Shown: positions 1 to 9,989, numbered from the stretch's first letter. The stretch is 64,000 nucleotides of DNA from Chryseobacterium sp. JM1 (GCF_000737715.1 NZ_JPRN01000009.1:124001-188000); one strand, 5' to 3'. Numbers and translations: made by a program. The notes: generated from the sequence alone by a model not told the origin.

Positions 1-101
1 ACTTCTCCATAATCTACTCTGTATTGCTGCATGGTGTTCTGCATAAAAAGGAAAACAATGGCTCCTATCAGCAAAATGACTTTAAATCCTGACAACTTCA
101 T
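1..101 (-). CDS. N-terminal fragment of a membrane-anchored or secreted protein (cut by window edge)
   Basis: Only the first 33 codons are inside the window. The translation starts MKLSGFKVILLIGAIVFLF, a basic start followed by a hydrophobic segment that fits a signal anchor or signal peptide. It begins 13 bases after the stop of the DUF6850 gene on the same strand, so it is probably the last gene or a later gene of the TonB/DUF4876/DUF6850 operon. In related Bacteroidetes this position is often held by a cytochrome-c peroxidase. That is recalled neighbourhood knowledge, and the fragment has no haem motif to confirm it. Confidence 0.55.
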   Translation of the reverse strand, partial: MKLSGFKVILLIGAIVFLFMQNTMQQYRVDYGE

Positions 102-114
102 GATCTTTCTGTTT

Positions 115-1629
115 TTAAAAAATAGTTCCTATCGTGGCCGCAAAATAGGTATTGCTCCCGTTCTGAAAATGGCTGTATATGACTTTTCCTCCTGCGAATG
201 CATTCTTAACAACGGGTAGCGTAAAATGAAAATTAACATCAACCTTCGCTTGCCAAAAATCCGATGACTGGAAAGCATAATTCTCCTGCAACATCTGGTT
301 AATGGATGGTTTTCCTGAATTATTGAAAAGCCCGCTTTTCTTATACACATCCGTCACGGAAATTCCCAGAGAAACGGAAAGCGCTAAATCGCTGCTAAAA
401 GTTTTCAGCCACTGATAATCGGCACCGTATATCATCCTGTTCAGCTCAACCACAGACAGCGGATTGCTGTATTTTTCCTTTTCCTGAACCCAGCCGAAGA
501 AAGGTACCAGTGAAGATTTTACATTCGTATTTTCAATCTGCAAAAGCCCTTTAAAGAGGATATTATTGATCTTATGATTGTATCTTTCCACAGTTCCGAT
601 CCGGATATAATTTCTGGAATTTTCGTTCAGGAAGAGGTTTTCCGTTCCTTTTCTTTCCGTGCTGTTTCCGTCGGCTGAAATTCCCCAGACGATTTTTCCG
701 GTATTAAAAAATTTCCCGATTGAGGCATTCAACAGCTGTTCATCAATTTTTGAGGCATTGAGATCTGTATATTCGGTCAGGAATTTATCCATATTGAATT
801 TTTTAAATTCCAGATTAAGATACCAGTTTCTATTGCTGGCTTCGAAAATCTGTAAACCTCCTCCATACGACCAGCCTTCGTAATAGGCCTGACGAAGTTT
901 CCCGGAAAGCAGTTCGTTGTAATTACCCAATCCATTCATATTGTAAATCATAGGAAACCCCTGGTTGCTGACAAAGCTCAAATAATGTTTCTGGGTGTAT
1001 TTCTCTCCTTCCAGATAGGCTCCAACTTTAAATTTATCAGAAACCAGTTTATTGGCTCCCAGTGCTAAAGAAAAGTTGGCCGATGTATTTTTCGGCCTTG
1101 GATCTATATCCCTGTAGCTTAAATTGGCTCTGTAGCTTCCTGTAATCCCGATTGTATAAGAATTAATTGCCTTTGAATAACCTCCTGAAAAGCTGTAGTT
1201 TTCAAACTTCATATCTCCTCCCACACTGTCGGCGGCTACATAAGGATAAATCAGGTCATAATCAGCATTTTCGTTCCATACCATCTGTTTGGTTTTTCCT
1301 TTGGTATACGAAGCACTGCCCCAAACGGTTGTTTTCGGATCCAGATTTTGTAAGGAATAGGCTTCAGCGCCCCACAGATTTTTTCCTTTGCCTTTCTGCT
1401 GAATTTCATTGGGTGTATCTGTGTTTTCTGTCATCAGCTTAAACGTTGTGATATTGTACTTCCTTGCGCCCAACTTATTGGCAGGATTGGTATTGAGATT
1501 TTCTTTAAATAGCCTTTCATAACTGTACTCCTCATGAACTTTTTTCATGATGGAATCATTCACCTGAGCTTGGAATTTTGCACAAGACAAAACGGTAAAC
1601 ACCAAAAGTATGGAACGAAAATTTTTCAT
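115..1629 (-). CDS. DUF6850-like outer-membrane beta-barrel protein
   Basis: This 504-residue protein has a signal peptide ending near FTVLSCAKFQAQ (residues about 1-22), so export is expected. The rest alternates aromatic and polar residues in short beta-strand-like stretches and ends in a phenylalanine (GTIF), as outer-membrane barrels do. Length and gene order (TonB receptor, DUF4876 lipoprotein, then this) match the DUF6850 family, whose function is unknown. It starts one base after the stop of the DUF4876 gene, so the two are surely co-transcribed. I infer an outer-membrane partner of the receptor system, perhaps in uptake of a metal or cofactor. The substrate cannot be read from the sequence. 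Confidence 0.75.
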   Translation of the reverse strand: MKNFRSILLVFTVLSCAKFQAQVNDSIMKKVHEEYSYERLFKENLNTNPANKLGARKYNITTFKLMTENTDTPNEIQQKGKGKNLWGAEAYSLQNLDPKTTVWGSASYTKGKTKQMVWNENADYDLIYPYVAADSVGGDMKFENYSFSGGYSKAINSYTIGITGSYRANLSYRDIDPRPKNTSANFSLALGANKLVSDKFKVGAYLEGEKYTQKHYLSFVSNQGFPMIYNMNGLGNYNELLSGKLRQAYYEGWSYGGGLQIFEASNRNWYLNLEFKKFNMDKFLTEYTDLNASKIDEQLLNASIGKFFNTGKIVWGISADGNSTERKGTENLFLNENSRNYIRIGTVERYNHKINNILFKGLLQIENTNVKSSLVPFFGWVQEKEKYSNPLSVVELNRMIYGADYQWLKTFSSDLALSVSLGISVTDVYKKSGLFNNSGKPSINQMLQENYAFQSSDFWQAKVDVNFHFTLPVVKNAFAGGKVIYSHFQNGSNTYFAATIGTIF

Positions 1630-1630
1630 T

Positions 1631-2845
1631 TTAGTTAAATAATGAAGGTTTTACTCCATGTTCAAAATCTGCTGTGGAATTGTTCGTATCCTTAAAAAGA
1701 TTTTTACCTTCCACATTCTTTCCGATCACCTTTCTGCGGACCGATTTTCCGAAACGGTTTTTATCTCCATCAAATGCACTTACCGAAGTCCATCCCATGT
1801 CCAATGACGGCGAAGTCACCAGCCACTGGAAAGAATCCTGTACACTTAAATTTACTGCATCTGTGATCCATTCATTCGGAATTTTAACGGCAGTTCCATC
1901 CATCGGGTATGTTTCTCCTCCAAACGTAAGCGTATATTGGTAGGTGTATGAATTCTGTGCGATCAGAGCATCACTGGTCATTCCCTGAGGCATACGGGCT
2001 AAAGCATAAGCATAATATCCCTGCGTATGAATCACCATTTTTTCAAAGACGTTCACCATTTTCGGAACGGCCGGATTGTCGATGTCATCAGAATCTTCTT
2101 TAAAAATCTGAAAGTTGGCATTAGAAAGATTAATGGATAAACTATTAAATTCCTTGTGATTGATGGCATCCTCAGCAATGATAATCGATTCACCAGCCTT
2201 TACCGGATTCGTATTTCCTGTTCCCGGAATTCTAATGATCGCTCCGGCAGATAAAGTACTTGCCATGATATTTGGGGTGTAATCCTGCTTTTCGTTCGTC
2301 ATAAAAGCGGACTGGATCAACAGCATTCCATCCGCATATAAAGTCTGGTCTGTATTGTTAGTGATTTTAAAATATTGGTCCCCGAAGTACATCGCGCCTT
2401 GCGGGGTTTTGGTTCCTGTGAAAAATACTTCCTCCAGAATAAGATCACTGCTTCCTGATTTTAAAGCCAAATCAATAGTTTTGCTTACCTCGCTGCCATT
2501 GATGACCACACCTGTCTGTACTCCGCTTACTTTAGCTTCCGTAAGTTCGGCATTATTGGTGTAAACGACAGTTCCTTCTGCCGTCATATGATAGGTTCCG
2601 GAAGGAAGAACCACCTGTAAAGTATTCGTGTTTTTAAGTTCCTGAGTCGTGGTAAATCCGGTGTTCAGTTCTTTGAAAGTTACTGTAAGATGTTTGTATT
2701 CCTTTACCTGAATATCTGTGGGAACTACTTTAAGTTCCAATTTTAATGAAGTCTGTGCTTCCGGCGAATCTGAATCTGAAGAACAGGCCGTAAAGCTGAC
2801 CAAAGCACATAATACGATCAGTGTTCGTAATAATTGTTTTAACAT
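1631..2845 (-). CDS. DUF4876-like lipoprotein
   Basis: A 404-residue lipoprotein: basic start, hydrophobic core and lipobox FTAC with Cys21 as the lipidated residue, followed by an acidic SSDSDS spacer that favours export to the outer membrane. The first third looks like an immunoglobulin-like beta sandwich. From about residue 135 (DLILEEVFFTG onward) it resembles lamin-tail-like beta domains. Size and position between a TonB receptor and a DUF6850 barrel match DUF4876. It lies 21 bases downstream of the receptor gene and one base upstream of the barrel gene. Probably a surface or periplasmic-face accessory protein of the receptor; ligand unknown. Confidence 0.75.
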   Translation of the reverse strand: MLKQLLRTLIVLCALVSFTACSSDSDSPEAQTSLKLELKVVPTDIQVKEYKHLTVTFKELNTGFTTTQELKNTNTLQVVLPSGTYHMTAEGTVVYTNNAELTEAKVSGVQTGVVINGSEVSKTIDLALKSGSSDLILEEVFFTGTKTPQGAMYFGDQYFKITNNTDQTLYADGMLLIQSAFMTNEKQDYTPNIMASTLSAGAIIRIPGTGNTNPVKAGESIIIAEDAINHKEFNSLSINLSNANFQIFKEDSDDIDNPAVPKMVNVFEKMVIHTQGYYAYALARMPQGMTSDALIAQNSYTYQYTLTFGGETYPMDGTAVKIPNEWITDAVNLSVQDSFQWLVTSPSLDMGWTSVSAFDGDKNRFGKSVRRKVIGKNVEGKNLFKDTNNSTADFEHGVKPSLFN

Positions 2846-2866
2846 AGTGTATTGAATTGAATTTGT

Positions 2867-5665
2867 TTATAAATTGAAGTTGATCTCCATTCCGAAGTAG
2901 GGATCCTGAGCTCCTTTCCTGTTGATGGTTACTCCATTCACCGAATAAGGTGCGTAATAACTGAACAGCCTGCTCGCAAACATGGAAACCACAATGGCTT
3001 TATTTCTGAAGCTTTTGGTGACTTTCAGATTAAGATTCATTTCCATCGGTCTTCTGGTGGCATTGTAGAGATCGTTATTCTGAGCGATAATTAAACTTTC
3101 AAGAATAGTTCCCTGAACCGCTTCTGGATTGAATGGAAATATATTCCCGTTCTGATCTACATAATGGCTGGGAACGCCATTCATAGGAGATAGTTTCCTC
3201 ATCGAATACCATGAAAACTGAAAAGAGGATGAAAATACAAGATCCAGTTTGGGAATATACGTATCCAGCATAAGATTGGTATTCAGGACTTCATTGGCGG
3301 AATTCGGTTCCATGCCTTCGTACAATCCGAGGTAAGGATAAGGTCTTCCGTTGATGGTTAAATCTCTACTTCTGTATACCGGCATACCGTTGCCGTATTT
3401 TGTGCGAAACCAAGCTCCATTCAGCGTAAAACGGGTATTGATCACCGGAATACGGTTGGTAGAATATTGAAACTCTATTCCTTCTTTATCGATTCTGCTT
3501 CCGTTTCGTTGGGTTGTGTAGAGGAAGTTTTCATTGACCGTCTGATAAGGAAGCGTATTCACATCCGGCGGCGCAGTTATTCCATCATGATTAAGACCTG
3601 AGGTGTCGTATTTTTTGTACTGATATCCCGCATACTGGTTCATAGAACGGAAAGCATTATCCATATTTTCTTTAAAAACCGTCACCGATAACTGGTGCAG
3701 TCCCAAACTGAAATCCATCCTTGCTTCAAACTTTTCATTGACAGCAGGCTCTATTTCAGGGTTCTGGGGATTATAGATCATGGTTTTATAATTCACCCTT
3801 CTGTAATTTGGATTGTTGTGAAAATAATTCAGCTGTTGGACATCTTTGTAAACCAGTTCCGGGTACAAAAGGTTCAGGTCAGGAAAGAGACTTTGCTTTC
3901 CATAACCCAATGTTAAAGCGATCTGTGCTTTTTTATTCGCCATCTGAAAGGAAGGAAATTCCCACTGAAGGTTGGCTCTTGGATCGGCATATACTTTTCC
4001 GTTCATTGTAAAATTGGAAGGAAGATTCTGCATCGAGTTTCCTCTTATTCCCAATGCCACCGTCAGCTTATTTTTACCCAGATTCACCGTACTGATGGAT
4101 TCAAGGAATAAGGCTGTCGTACTGTAAGCCGGAACATCGCGGTAAGCACGCGGTCTGAATGTAGCTTTTGGATCAATAGGTCTGTAAACGTCGAACTGCT
4201 GTCCTCCGCCCCAGTTTTTACTTAGCTGCCAGTCGAAACCTGCATTGAATTCATTTTTAAGCCACTTATAGTCAAGTTGGAAATTGTTTACCATCTTCAG
4301 GAATATGTCAAAAGGCTTCCCGTCTACCTGATAATCCGAAATATATTGAGCCTGCGGATAATAACCATCATACTCTCCTTCGGTTCTTGATAAGGGAAAA
4401 GCTGTTGCATTTTCAAGCTGGATAAATTTGGTCTGTTTTATTTTATCAAACCTTTGATTCACCGTCGCCTGAATTTCTGTAGACCGATAAAATGAAGGTT
4501 CCGTTTTCGTATAATTCAATATATTGGATAGACTGAACATATGATTATTCACCTCATAAGAATTCAGCTCAGACAAATCTACATCAGGATCAGATTTTGA
4601 ACCGTCGAGAGAACCGGTGTAGCTCAGATGAGACTGCCACCTGAAAGTTCCTTTGTCGTATTTTTTATCTTTGGAAACCGCCAGATTTGTGGTGATTCTT
4701 TTATAGTTTTCGAGTCTGTCTCTGGGGTCTGATTTCGCATCCAGATAATCCAGACCGGTGTTGATTTTCAGGTCACCTTCTTTGTTCTCAAAACCTTTGC
4801 TTACTGCGAAAAGTTTGCTGTAACCATCCGCTTTAAATCTGGCTTTCCACTTAGAATATCCTGATTTATTGGTGATCTTCACAATTCCTGAAGTCAGGTT
4901 TCCATAGACCACAGAAGGAATTCCGCGCAGTATTTCCACACTTTCGATCTGATCTGTAGATATACTCCGCATATCCACACCACTTGTTATATTCAGTCTT
5001 CTTTTCAGACCGTTATTGCTTTTATCCAAAAAATCGTAGGTGTACTGAAGGTTTGCCCCTGAGTTCAATGGAGCCCCATCCACCAGAAAAGTCGTTCCCA
5101 TGGATGAAGTGTTGTAATCATTTCCCGGATTTCCCGTTTCCCGAAGATGGATTTTATTGACCTGGTTCAAAACCGGATCGCCGGATCTTCCACCGGGAAG
5201 CAGTTCCAAAAGGTCGGTAAAACTCGAAGGCTGAAGGTGCTGCATCGCCCGCTGACCGATAACAGATGATGAGGTCAGGCCCTTCCCTTCTTTGGCGGTA
5301 ATCACCACTTCTTCGATACTGTTGATCTTTTCAGTGAGATAAACTGTAAAAGTTTCAGCTTTAGTGACTGTTATTTTATTGGAGTAGCCAAGATTATTAT
5401 TCTTCCGGATTTCCACCTTATAACTTCCGGGAACTGCCTGCAATACAGCTATCCCTTTATCATTAGTAAAAACTGTATATTGGTTTTCATCCGACTTCAT
5501 TTGTATTTCCGAACTCTCAGCAGATCCGAAATTGTGGTCTTTGACCTCAAAAGTAATGGTTACACTTCTGTCCTGTGATTTGAACGTCGAAACAGTAAGA
5601 AAGAAGAAAAGAAAACTGAAAAATTGAAATTTAAAAGTAAATTTTGAAACATTATTTAACATCAA
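2867..5665 (-). CDS. TonB-dependent outer-membrane receptor
   Basis: A 932-residue receptor with a signal peptide (to about residue 31), an N-terminal CarboxypepD_reg-like beta domain (about 35-115, with VPGSYKVEIRK), then a plug domain (about 125-265: EEVVITAKEG as TonB-box-like region, LRETGNPGNDY, VEILRGIPSVVYG). The rest is a 22-strand-type barrel ending in Phe-Asn-Leu. It imports a ligand across the outer membrane using TonB/ExbBD energy. A -7 box TAACTTTG lies at 5681-5688, only 15 bases before the start, but no good -33 box is seen. It heads the operon with the DUF4876, DUF6850 and truncated genes. Either of two adjacent ATGs could be the start. Ligand unknown. Confidence 0.93.
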   Translation of the reverse strand: MMLNNVSKFTFKFQFFSFLFFFLTVSTFKSQDRSVTITFEVKDHNFGSAESSEIQMKSDENQYTVFTNDKGIAVLQAVPGSYKVEIRKNNNLGYSNKITVTKAETFTVYLTEKINSIEEVVITAKEGKGLTSSSVIGQRAMQHLQPSSFTDLLELLPGGRSGDPVLNQVNKIHLRETGNPGNDYNTSSMGTTFLVDGAPLNSGANLQYTYDFLDKSNNGLKRRLNITSGVDMRSISTDQIESVEILRGIPSVVYGNLTSGIVKITNKSGYSKWKARFKADGYSKLFAVSKGFENKEGDLKINTGLDYLDAKSDPRDRLENYKRITTNLAVSKDKKYDKGTFRWQSHLSYTGSLDGSKSDPDVDLSELNSYEVNNHMFSLSNILNYTKTEPSFYRSTEIQATVNQRFDKIKQTKFIQLENATAFPLSRTEGEYDGYYPQAQYISDYQVDGKPFDIFLKMVNNFQLDYKWLKNEFNAGFDWQLSKNWGGGQQFDVYRPIDPKATFRPRAYRDVPAYSTTALFLESISTVNLGKNKLTVALGIRGNSMQNLPSNFTMNGKVYADPRANLQWEFPSFQMANKKAQIALTLGYGKQSLFPDLNLLYPELVYKDVQQLNYFHNNPNYRRVNYKTMIYNPQNPEIEPAVNEKFEARMDFSLGLHQLSVTVFKENMDNAFRSMNQYAGYQYKKYDTSGLNHDGITAPPDVNTLPYQTVNENFLYTTQRNGSRIDKEGIEFQYSTNRIPVINTRFTLNGAWFRTKYGNGMPVYRSRDLTINGRPYPYLGLYEGMEPNSANEVLNTNLMLDTYIPKLDLVFSSSFQFSWYSMRKLSPMNGVPSHYVDQNGNIFPFNPEAVQGTILESLIIAQNNDLYNATRRPMEMNLNLKVTKSFRNKAIVVSMFASRLFSYYAPYSVNGVTINRKGAQDPYFGMEINFNL

Positions 5666-5833
5666 GCATTATTCTTCCGGCAAAGTTAGGAGCCTCAAAA
5701 CAGCTTTACTAATTTTATTTAGAATAATTTAAAATAATTGATATAAATCATTTTGCTTGTTTTTAAAAAGTGAATTATTTAAGTGTGAAAGATGTATTTT
5801 AAATGGTAAACACTTATTAATTTTTTTTTTCAA

Positions 5834-6186
5834 CCACAAAAGATGCAAAAGTTTTTTACACTTAAGTTATTTTTTAAGTAAAAGTTTTGTGAACAGGAAG
5901 ATCACATAAGTTCTTTCAAAAATCATTGATTTTTATAATGACAAGTAGAAGATATCCTCAAACATCTGTGAAAATCCGTGCAATCAGTGGTTAAAAAATA
6001 CCCCCCACAAAAGATGCAAAAGTTTTTTACACTTCAGTCATTTTTTAAGTTGAAAGTTTAATGCGCAAAAGTTCACGTAAGTTTTGAAAAAATCAGAGAT
6101 CTTTCTGTTCATAAAGAATAAAATCTGTGTAATCCGGGAAATCTGCGGGAGATTTTCTTATCCCACAAAGATGTAAAAGTTTTTGA
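5834..6186. repeat. Two and a half direct copies of a ~165-bp intergenic repeat
   Basis: The 540-base gap 5666-6205 has no credible gene. It holds direct copies of a unit that opens CCACAAAAGATGCAAAAG at 5834 and again at 6005, with a degraded third start at 6162. Each unit continues with a CACTT(A/C)AGT stretch, then AAAATC-type segments and a closing motif like ATCTGTGNAATC. Units are about 171 and 157 bases long. A diverged relative lies at about 54480-54660. These look like non-coding dispersed repeats common in flavobacterial intergenic DNA. Confidence 0.7.
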
Positions 6187-6205
6187 ATTAATAATCCGGT
6201 AAAGT

Positions 6206-7351
6206 CTAATCGATAGAAGAATTTTCCTCATACTTCATCTTATTGATCAGAGGATTGGCATACATCGCTAAGAAAAATTCTTTTGAAACGGCATCAGAAG
6301 GATCGATGCGCATATCAAGTCTGCGGACAAACAATTGTTTTTCCTGTTCTGTATATTCTGAGGCATAAGTATCAGTCTGGTGAAGCAGGTCATAAGCAAT
6401 AAACTTAGTCGGCCAAAGCTTATAGTTCTGTATGATGGAATCGTCAATAATCTGGGCAATCGCCTGCAGCTGTTTGTTTTTGTTTTCAAAATTCACTGCA
6501 ATATCATCCAGTTCTTTATCCAGTACAGTCCCGGCATGCAGATGAATTCTTTTCTTTTGGCCCAATACGCCACTCAGCATGGTCATAAAATCTTCATCTT
6601 TCCCTTTAACATACTCTTCATCTCTGTGTTTAGCCAGAAGCTGAGGCATTTTTAAGGAATCGGTAGGATCGTATTCATAAGAGATGGATATGGGAACGAT
6701 TTTCAGTGTTTTAAAATAATCGGTCAGGGAAAGATCTCCGGCTGCCATCGCCAGCATTTTCAGGACACCCTGCTGAGTAGCATCATTTCCATCTTTGGTA
6801 CGGCCTTCACGTTGGGCGATCCATACGGAACGTTTTTCAACGTGTAAAAGCTGCTCAATATACTCGGACATGATCTGAGAACTCTTCAGCTGCTCACGGA
6901 TCGGCAGACCTCTCTGAACTAAAAAGTTACGGTTCAGTTTGGCCAGTACGTGTAAAAATGTCTTTTGAACAAGATTATCCCCGATTGCGGAAGATGTCAT
7001 GATAAACTCCTTCTCCAGCAATACCAGATTCAGCAGCGAAGTATCCAAAACAATATCCCGGTGATTGGAAACGAAAAGATAAGGTGTATTTTTATCCAGC
7101 TGTTCAAATCCGGAAGTCGTTAAGCCCTCTGAGCTCTTCGCCAAGATCTGACGAATGGTGTAGGCAATAAAGTTGTGCTGAAAATCACTTGTAGAATGAA
7201 TATTTTTAAACTGCTCACGCCAAACCTGTTTATCAACATCAGGAAAGGTGAAACCCATCAGCGCTTTCATCATCGGATCACGGGCTATTCCCCGTAATGC
7301 TTCATTTACTTCACTATCATAGAAAGGCCTGATTTCATCGAACTTCGACAT
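6206..7351 (-). CDS. Glycerol-3-phosphate / lysophosphatidate acyltransferase-like protein
   Basis: A 381-residue protein of the PlsB/PlsC acyltransferase superfamily, which transfers fatty acyl groups to glycerol phosphates in phospholipid synthesis. Motif I reads NHRDIVLD (residues 96-103), a variant of NHx4D with one extra residue before the second Asp. Motif III-like REGRTKDG is at 181-188. No signal peptide or clear transmembrane helix is visible, so it is likely a peripheral membrane protein. It stands alone: repeats lie on one side and 153 bases of non-coding DNA on the other. The family is clear; whether it uses position sn-1 or sn-2 is not. Confidence 0.8.
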   Translation of the reverse strand: MSKFDEIRPFYDSEVNEALRGIARDPMMKALMGFTFPDVDKQVWREQFKNIHSTSDFQHNFIAYTIRQILAKSSEGLTTSGFEQLDKNTPYLFVSNHRDIVLDTSLLNLVLLEKEFIMTSSAIGDNLVQKTFLHVLAKLNRNFLVQRGLPIREQLKSSQIMSEYIEQLLHVEKRSVWIAQREGRTKDGNDATQQGVLKMLAMAAGDLSLTDYFKTLKIVPISISYEYDPTDSLKMPQLLAKHRDEEYVKGKDEDFMTMLSGVLGQKKRIHLHAGTVLDKELDDIAVNFENKNKQLQAIAQIIDDSIIQNYKLWPTKFIAYDLLHQTDTYASEYTEQEKQLFVRRLDMRIDPSDAVSKEFFLAMYANPLINKMKYEENSSID

Positions 7352-7504
7352 GCAATTATTTAAAAATTAAAACTATTTTGCAAAAGAACAAAAATTTATC
7401 GAGGATAGGTGACAATGTTTGTTAAAGTATTATGATTTACGTTTAAGTTTAGGGTGAAGGTTTCCTTTTTACCATGAATTAAAGAAAGCTGATATTCAGT
7501 TTTC

Positions 7505-8050
7505 CTATTTCACTTTTTCCAACAGATATAATTTAGCCCCGGAAAATGCAAGTTTAGGCATCAGATTTCCTTCCAGCACCATGGTTTTGTTGTTGACATC
7601 AATCACTGAAATATAATTATTGGAATTGTATTCGATATAGTTTTCCTTTTCTTTGGTGACAGGATTTTTCCCGAATTCCATTGAATATTTTACCCAGTCT
7701 TCTTTTTCAGCACTGCAGTGTACCTGTTTAAATTTAGACTTTTTGGCTTTGAAAATAATCTGATCGAAACCTTCCGCACAGTCTGAAGTAAAAGAACTTT
7801 CCGGATTCTGATCATTCGTAAAGTCTTCAAAAGAACCTTTGTAGGCCCCTACTACTTTCCAGGTCCCATCGACACGGTCTTCATCTATTTTTCCTTTGGC
7901 TTTGCTTACGGCCCAGCTGATCCCGTTGACGGTTCCTTTTACAGCTTTATAGCTTACGTTAACGGCACCTTTTACCACTTTGGCAGCGGTGGAAACAACG
8001 CATGAGTTGAGGATGAGGGCAACTGAGGCAAGGATTATTATTTTTTTCAT
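7505..8050 (-). CDS. Lipoprotein, lipocalin-like
   Basis: A 181-residue lipoprotein with lipobox LNSC (Cys17). Residues about 20-55 form a helical, alanine- and lysine-rich linker. From GTWKVVGAYKG (about 63) the sequence looks like a lipocalin-type beta barrel with alternating strands up to the C-terminus. The GTW motif at the barrel start is typical of lipocalin-like domains. Probably sits in the inner or outer membrane facing the periplasm. Ligand and role are unknown, and its neighbours give no clue. Confidence 0.75.
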   Translation of the reverse strand: MKKIIILASVALILNSCVVSTAAKVVKGAVNVSYKAVKGTVNGISWAVSKAKGKIDEDRVDGTWKVVGAYKGSFEDFTNDQNPESSFTSDCAEGFDQIIFKAKKSKFKQVHCSAEKEDWVKYSMEFGKNPVTKEKENYIEYNSNNYISVIDVNNKTMVLEGNLMPKLAFSGAKLYLLEKVK

Positions 8051-8083
8051 ATCATCAAGTTTATAAGATGCGAAGATAAGATT

Positions 8084-9088
8084 TTAAAAATATTTGTTAT
8101 CCATCTCAATTTTGTGATAAGCCATCCATCGTTTTAAATTGCCAACCATTCTTTTTAAATGATCTTCATTCAGGAAAATATTTGTCCAGTATTCAAATCT
8201 GTCGCACTGAACACTTATGTAATAGGTCATAATGGCTAAACATGCGTAGGGTAAAAACTTTTTTTCTTCGTTACTGATTGTAGTTACAGTCTCATAACCT
8301 TTTATGAAACTGTCTGCCTTTTCCCGATATTCATCTTCGTTCAGATGGGTTGTCAATAACTGAAACAGAAAATAAGAAATGTCAAAGCATAAATACCCGT
8401 TACCACAAAAATCAAAGTCGAAAAATGTTATTTCTTTTTCTTCGTCAATGTGCAAATTGTCAAACCAAACGTCAAGATGAACAGCTCCATACCTCATTTT
8501 CTGTTTGTCAATATTTTCCATTTTTAGCGTTAAAAAAGCAGAAAGGATTTCTAAAAATTCAATTTCGCCACTATTTTTACTGTAAAATTCTTTTGTTCTT
8601 AAAACAGGGTTCTTAAGCAGGTTGTGAGCATTGTAAGACATTCTCATCAGTTCGACATTTTCTGTGGATTGATGAACTTTTGCTAATGCCTGTCCAATTA
8701 AAAAGCTTGTTTGGGGTGAAAATTTCGCGGTCTTTATGCCTTTAGCATACGAAAACAAAACGCCAAGTCTTGTCCCTTCCGGAGCTTCAATTTCCTGAAT
8801 GAATTGGTTCGACTGATCAGCTATCGGAAAAGCAACTTGCCGGCCTGCTTCTTTTAGAAGAATTAAAAGTCTCAGCTCTTCTTCAATTTCCAATTGAGTC
8901 CGCCAATTATGGGTATACACTCTGAAAACGTATTTGTTTTCGTCATCATGAACCTTATATAAATGATTCATGGCAAGTCGGAATATGCTGCATTCCGTTT
9001 TATCGGTTAGTCCATATTTTCGTTGAATAAGTTGACCGAGTTCATTGGGTGAAAGTGTACTGTTTATGGTAGGAAATTTCTCTGGCAT
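8084..9088 (-). CDS. Phosphotransferase of the APH / homoserine-kinase-like family
   Basis: A 334-residue cytoplasmic kinase-like enzyme. The N-lobe has a beta-strand region with YKVHDDENKYVFRVY (about 44-58), where the ATP-anchoring lysine is expected. The Brenner motif HLDVWFDN is at 204-211 (catalytic Asp206, Asn211), and the metal-binding FDFDF is at 223-227. These are hallmarks of APH-fold small-molecule kinases. The same fold includes aminoglycoside, choline and homoserine kinases, so substrate cannot be assigned. It resembles chromosomal housekeeping-type members more than resistance enzymes. Transcribed alone or with the lipoprotein gene 33 bases downstream. Confidence 0.85.
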   Translation of the reverse strand: MPEKFPTINSTLSPNELGQLIQRKYGLTDKTECSIFRLAMNHLYKVHDDENKYVFRVYTHNWRTQLEIEEELRLLILLKEAGRQVAFPIADQSNQFIQEIEAPEGTRLGVLFSYAKGIKTAKFSPQTSFLIGQALAKVHQSTENVELMRMSYNAHNLLKNPVLRTKEFYSKNSGEIEFLEILSAFLTLKMENIDKQKMRYGAVHLDVWFDNLHIDEEKEITFFDFDFCGNGYLCFDISYFLFQLLTTHLNEDEYREKADSFIKGYETVTTISNEEKKFLPYACLAIMTYYISVQCDRFEYWTNIFLNEDHLKRMVGNLKRWMAYHKIEMDNKYF

Positions 9089-9209
9089 CAGTTCTTAGTT
9101 GGTTATAAAATATATGCAGTTTTGTTAATATTTTTCGGCTTTAAGACTATTCAATCGTTTTGTGAGATTTACACTTTATCCTCACGATCCTTTTTGATTA
9201 CAATCACTT

Positions 9210-9989
9210 TCATTCATAATTTATTACATTTTCCAATCCAAGTTCTTTTACGTCTATTTCAACTGACAAAGGCGGTTGTATCAATTTCAAAACTTCCTCA
9301 TTCATATTCGTCCCGGAAATTACGCCTAAATCATTTTCAATCGCAATTTCAATGAATTTATAGAAATCGGAAAAATATTTATCTGCGTCTTTCCCTGCAG
9401 AATGTAGATTTTCTTTATCAAGCCATAAAAGCTGTAAATCTTCACTTGTTACCCAATTTATAATTCCATTACAATTTGAGTGAGAAGAATAAAATATACT
9501 ACCTGATTCATTATTTGTAAAGTTAGAAACAATGTCTTCAGCAACAGATCCTGGTTTTGCACTCACACATCCTGTAAATAAAATTCGTCCCAAAATCAAA
9601 TGAGGATTAAACGATGCGCATTCAGAGAAAATGATTAAAGTCAAAATGAGGTTAATATCTTCGATGATCTGTCCATTTTCTTTATAAAAGTCATCTTCGT
9701 CTTTATATAATTTTTTAATAAAATGATTGTACTCTTCATTTACACTTTTTTTTCTTGTTTGAATGCTGAGTAAGGTTTCATGTATCTTAAATTCATCATC
9801 TAAAAATTGGCTAAATTTAATAATATCTGTAATCCGTCCTTCATTTTGGTCATTATTATAGACTATATATTTCCCAAATTCTGAATTGAAATAATTCCTC
9901 AGCAAATGCCCTTCGCTTTGAAGGTCAGGAACAATTGTCGAATAGAACTTTTTGTCGTCAAAATGATGTAAGGTATTCCAAGAACCCAT
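9210..9989 (-). CDS. Unrecognised cytosolic protein, immunity-protein-like in style
   Basis: A 259-residue acidic protein without signal peptide or membrane segment. It opens MGSWNTLHHFDDKKFY, a start I associate loosely with families of small flavobacterial cytosolic proteins. The central part is rich in hydrophobic helices (NLILTLIIFSECASF), and the C-terminal third carries DKYFSDFYKFIEIAIEN. No catalytic motif is recognised. Its first 91 bases overlap the 3' end of the upstream lipoprotein frame in another frame. AT-rich composition matches the OLD-type gene upstream more than the flanking genes. Function unknown; an immunity role is only a guess. Confidence 0.6.
   Translation of the reverse strand: MGSWNTLHHFDDKKFYSTIVPDLQSEGHLLRNYFNSEFGKYIVYNNDQNEGRITDIIKFSQFLDDEFKIHETLLSIQTRKKSVNEEYNHFIKKLYKDEDDFYKENGQIIEDINLILTLIIFSECASFNPHLILGRILFTGCVSAKPGSVAEDIVSNFTNNESGSIFYSSHSNCNGIINWVTSEDLQLLWLDKENLHSAGKDADKYFSDFYKFIEIAIENDLGVISGTNMNEEVLKLIQPPLSVEIDVKELGLENVINYE

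Noticed and set aside
8084..9088. Aminoglycoside resistance kinase
   Set aside because: Only the general APH-fold motifs are present; substrate cannot be inferred and context is not resistance-like.
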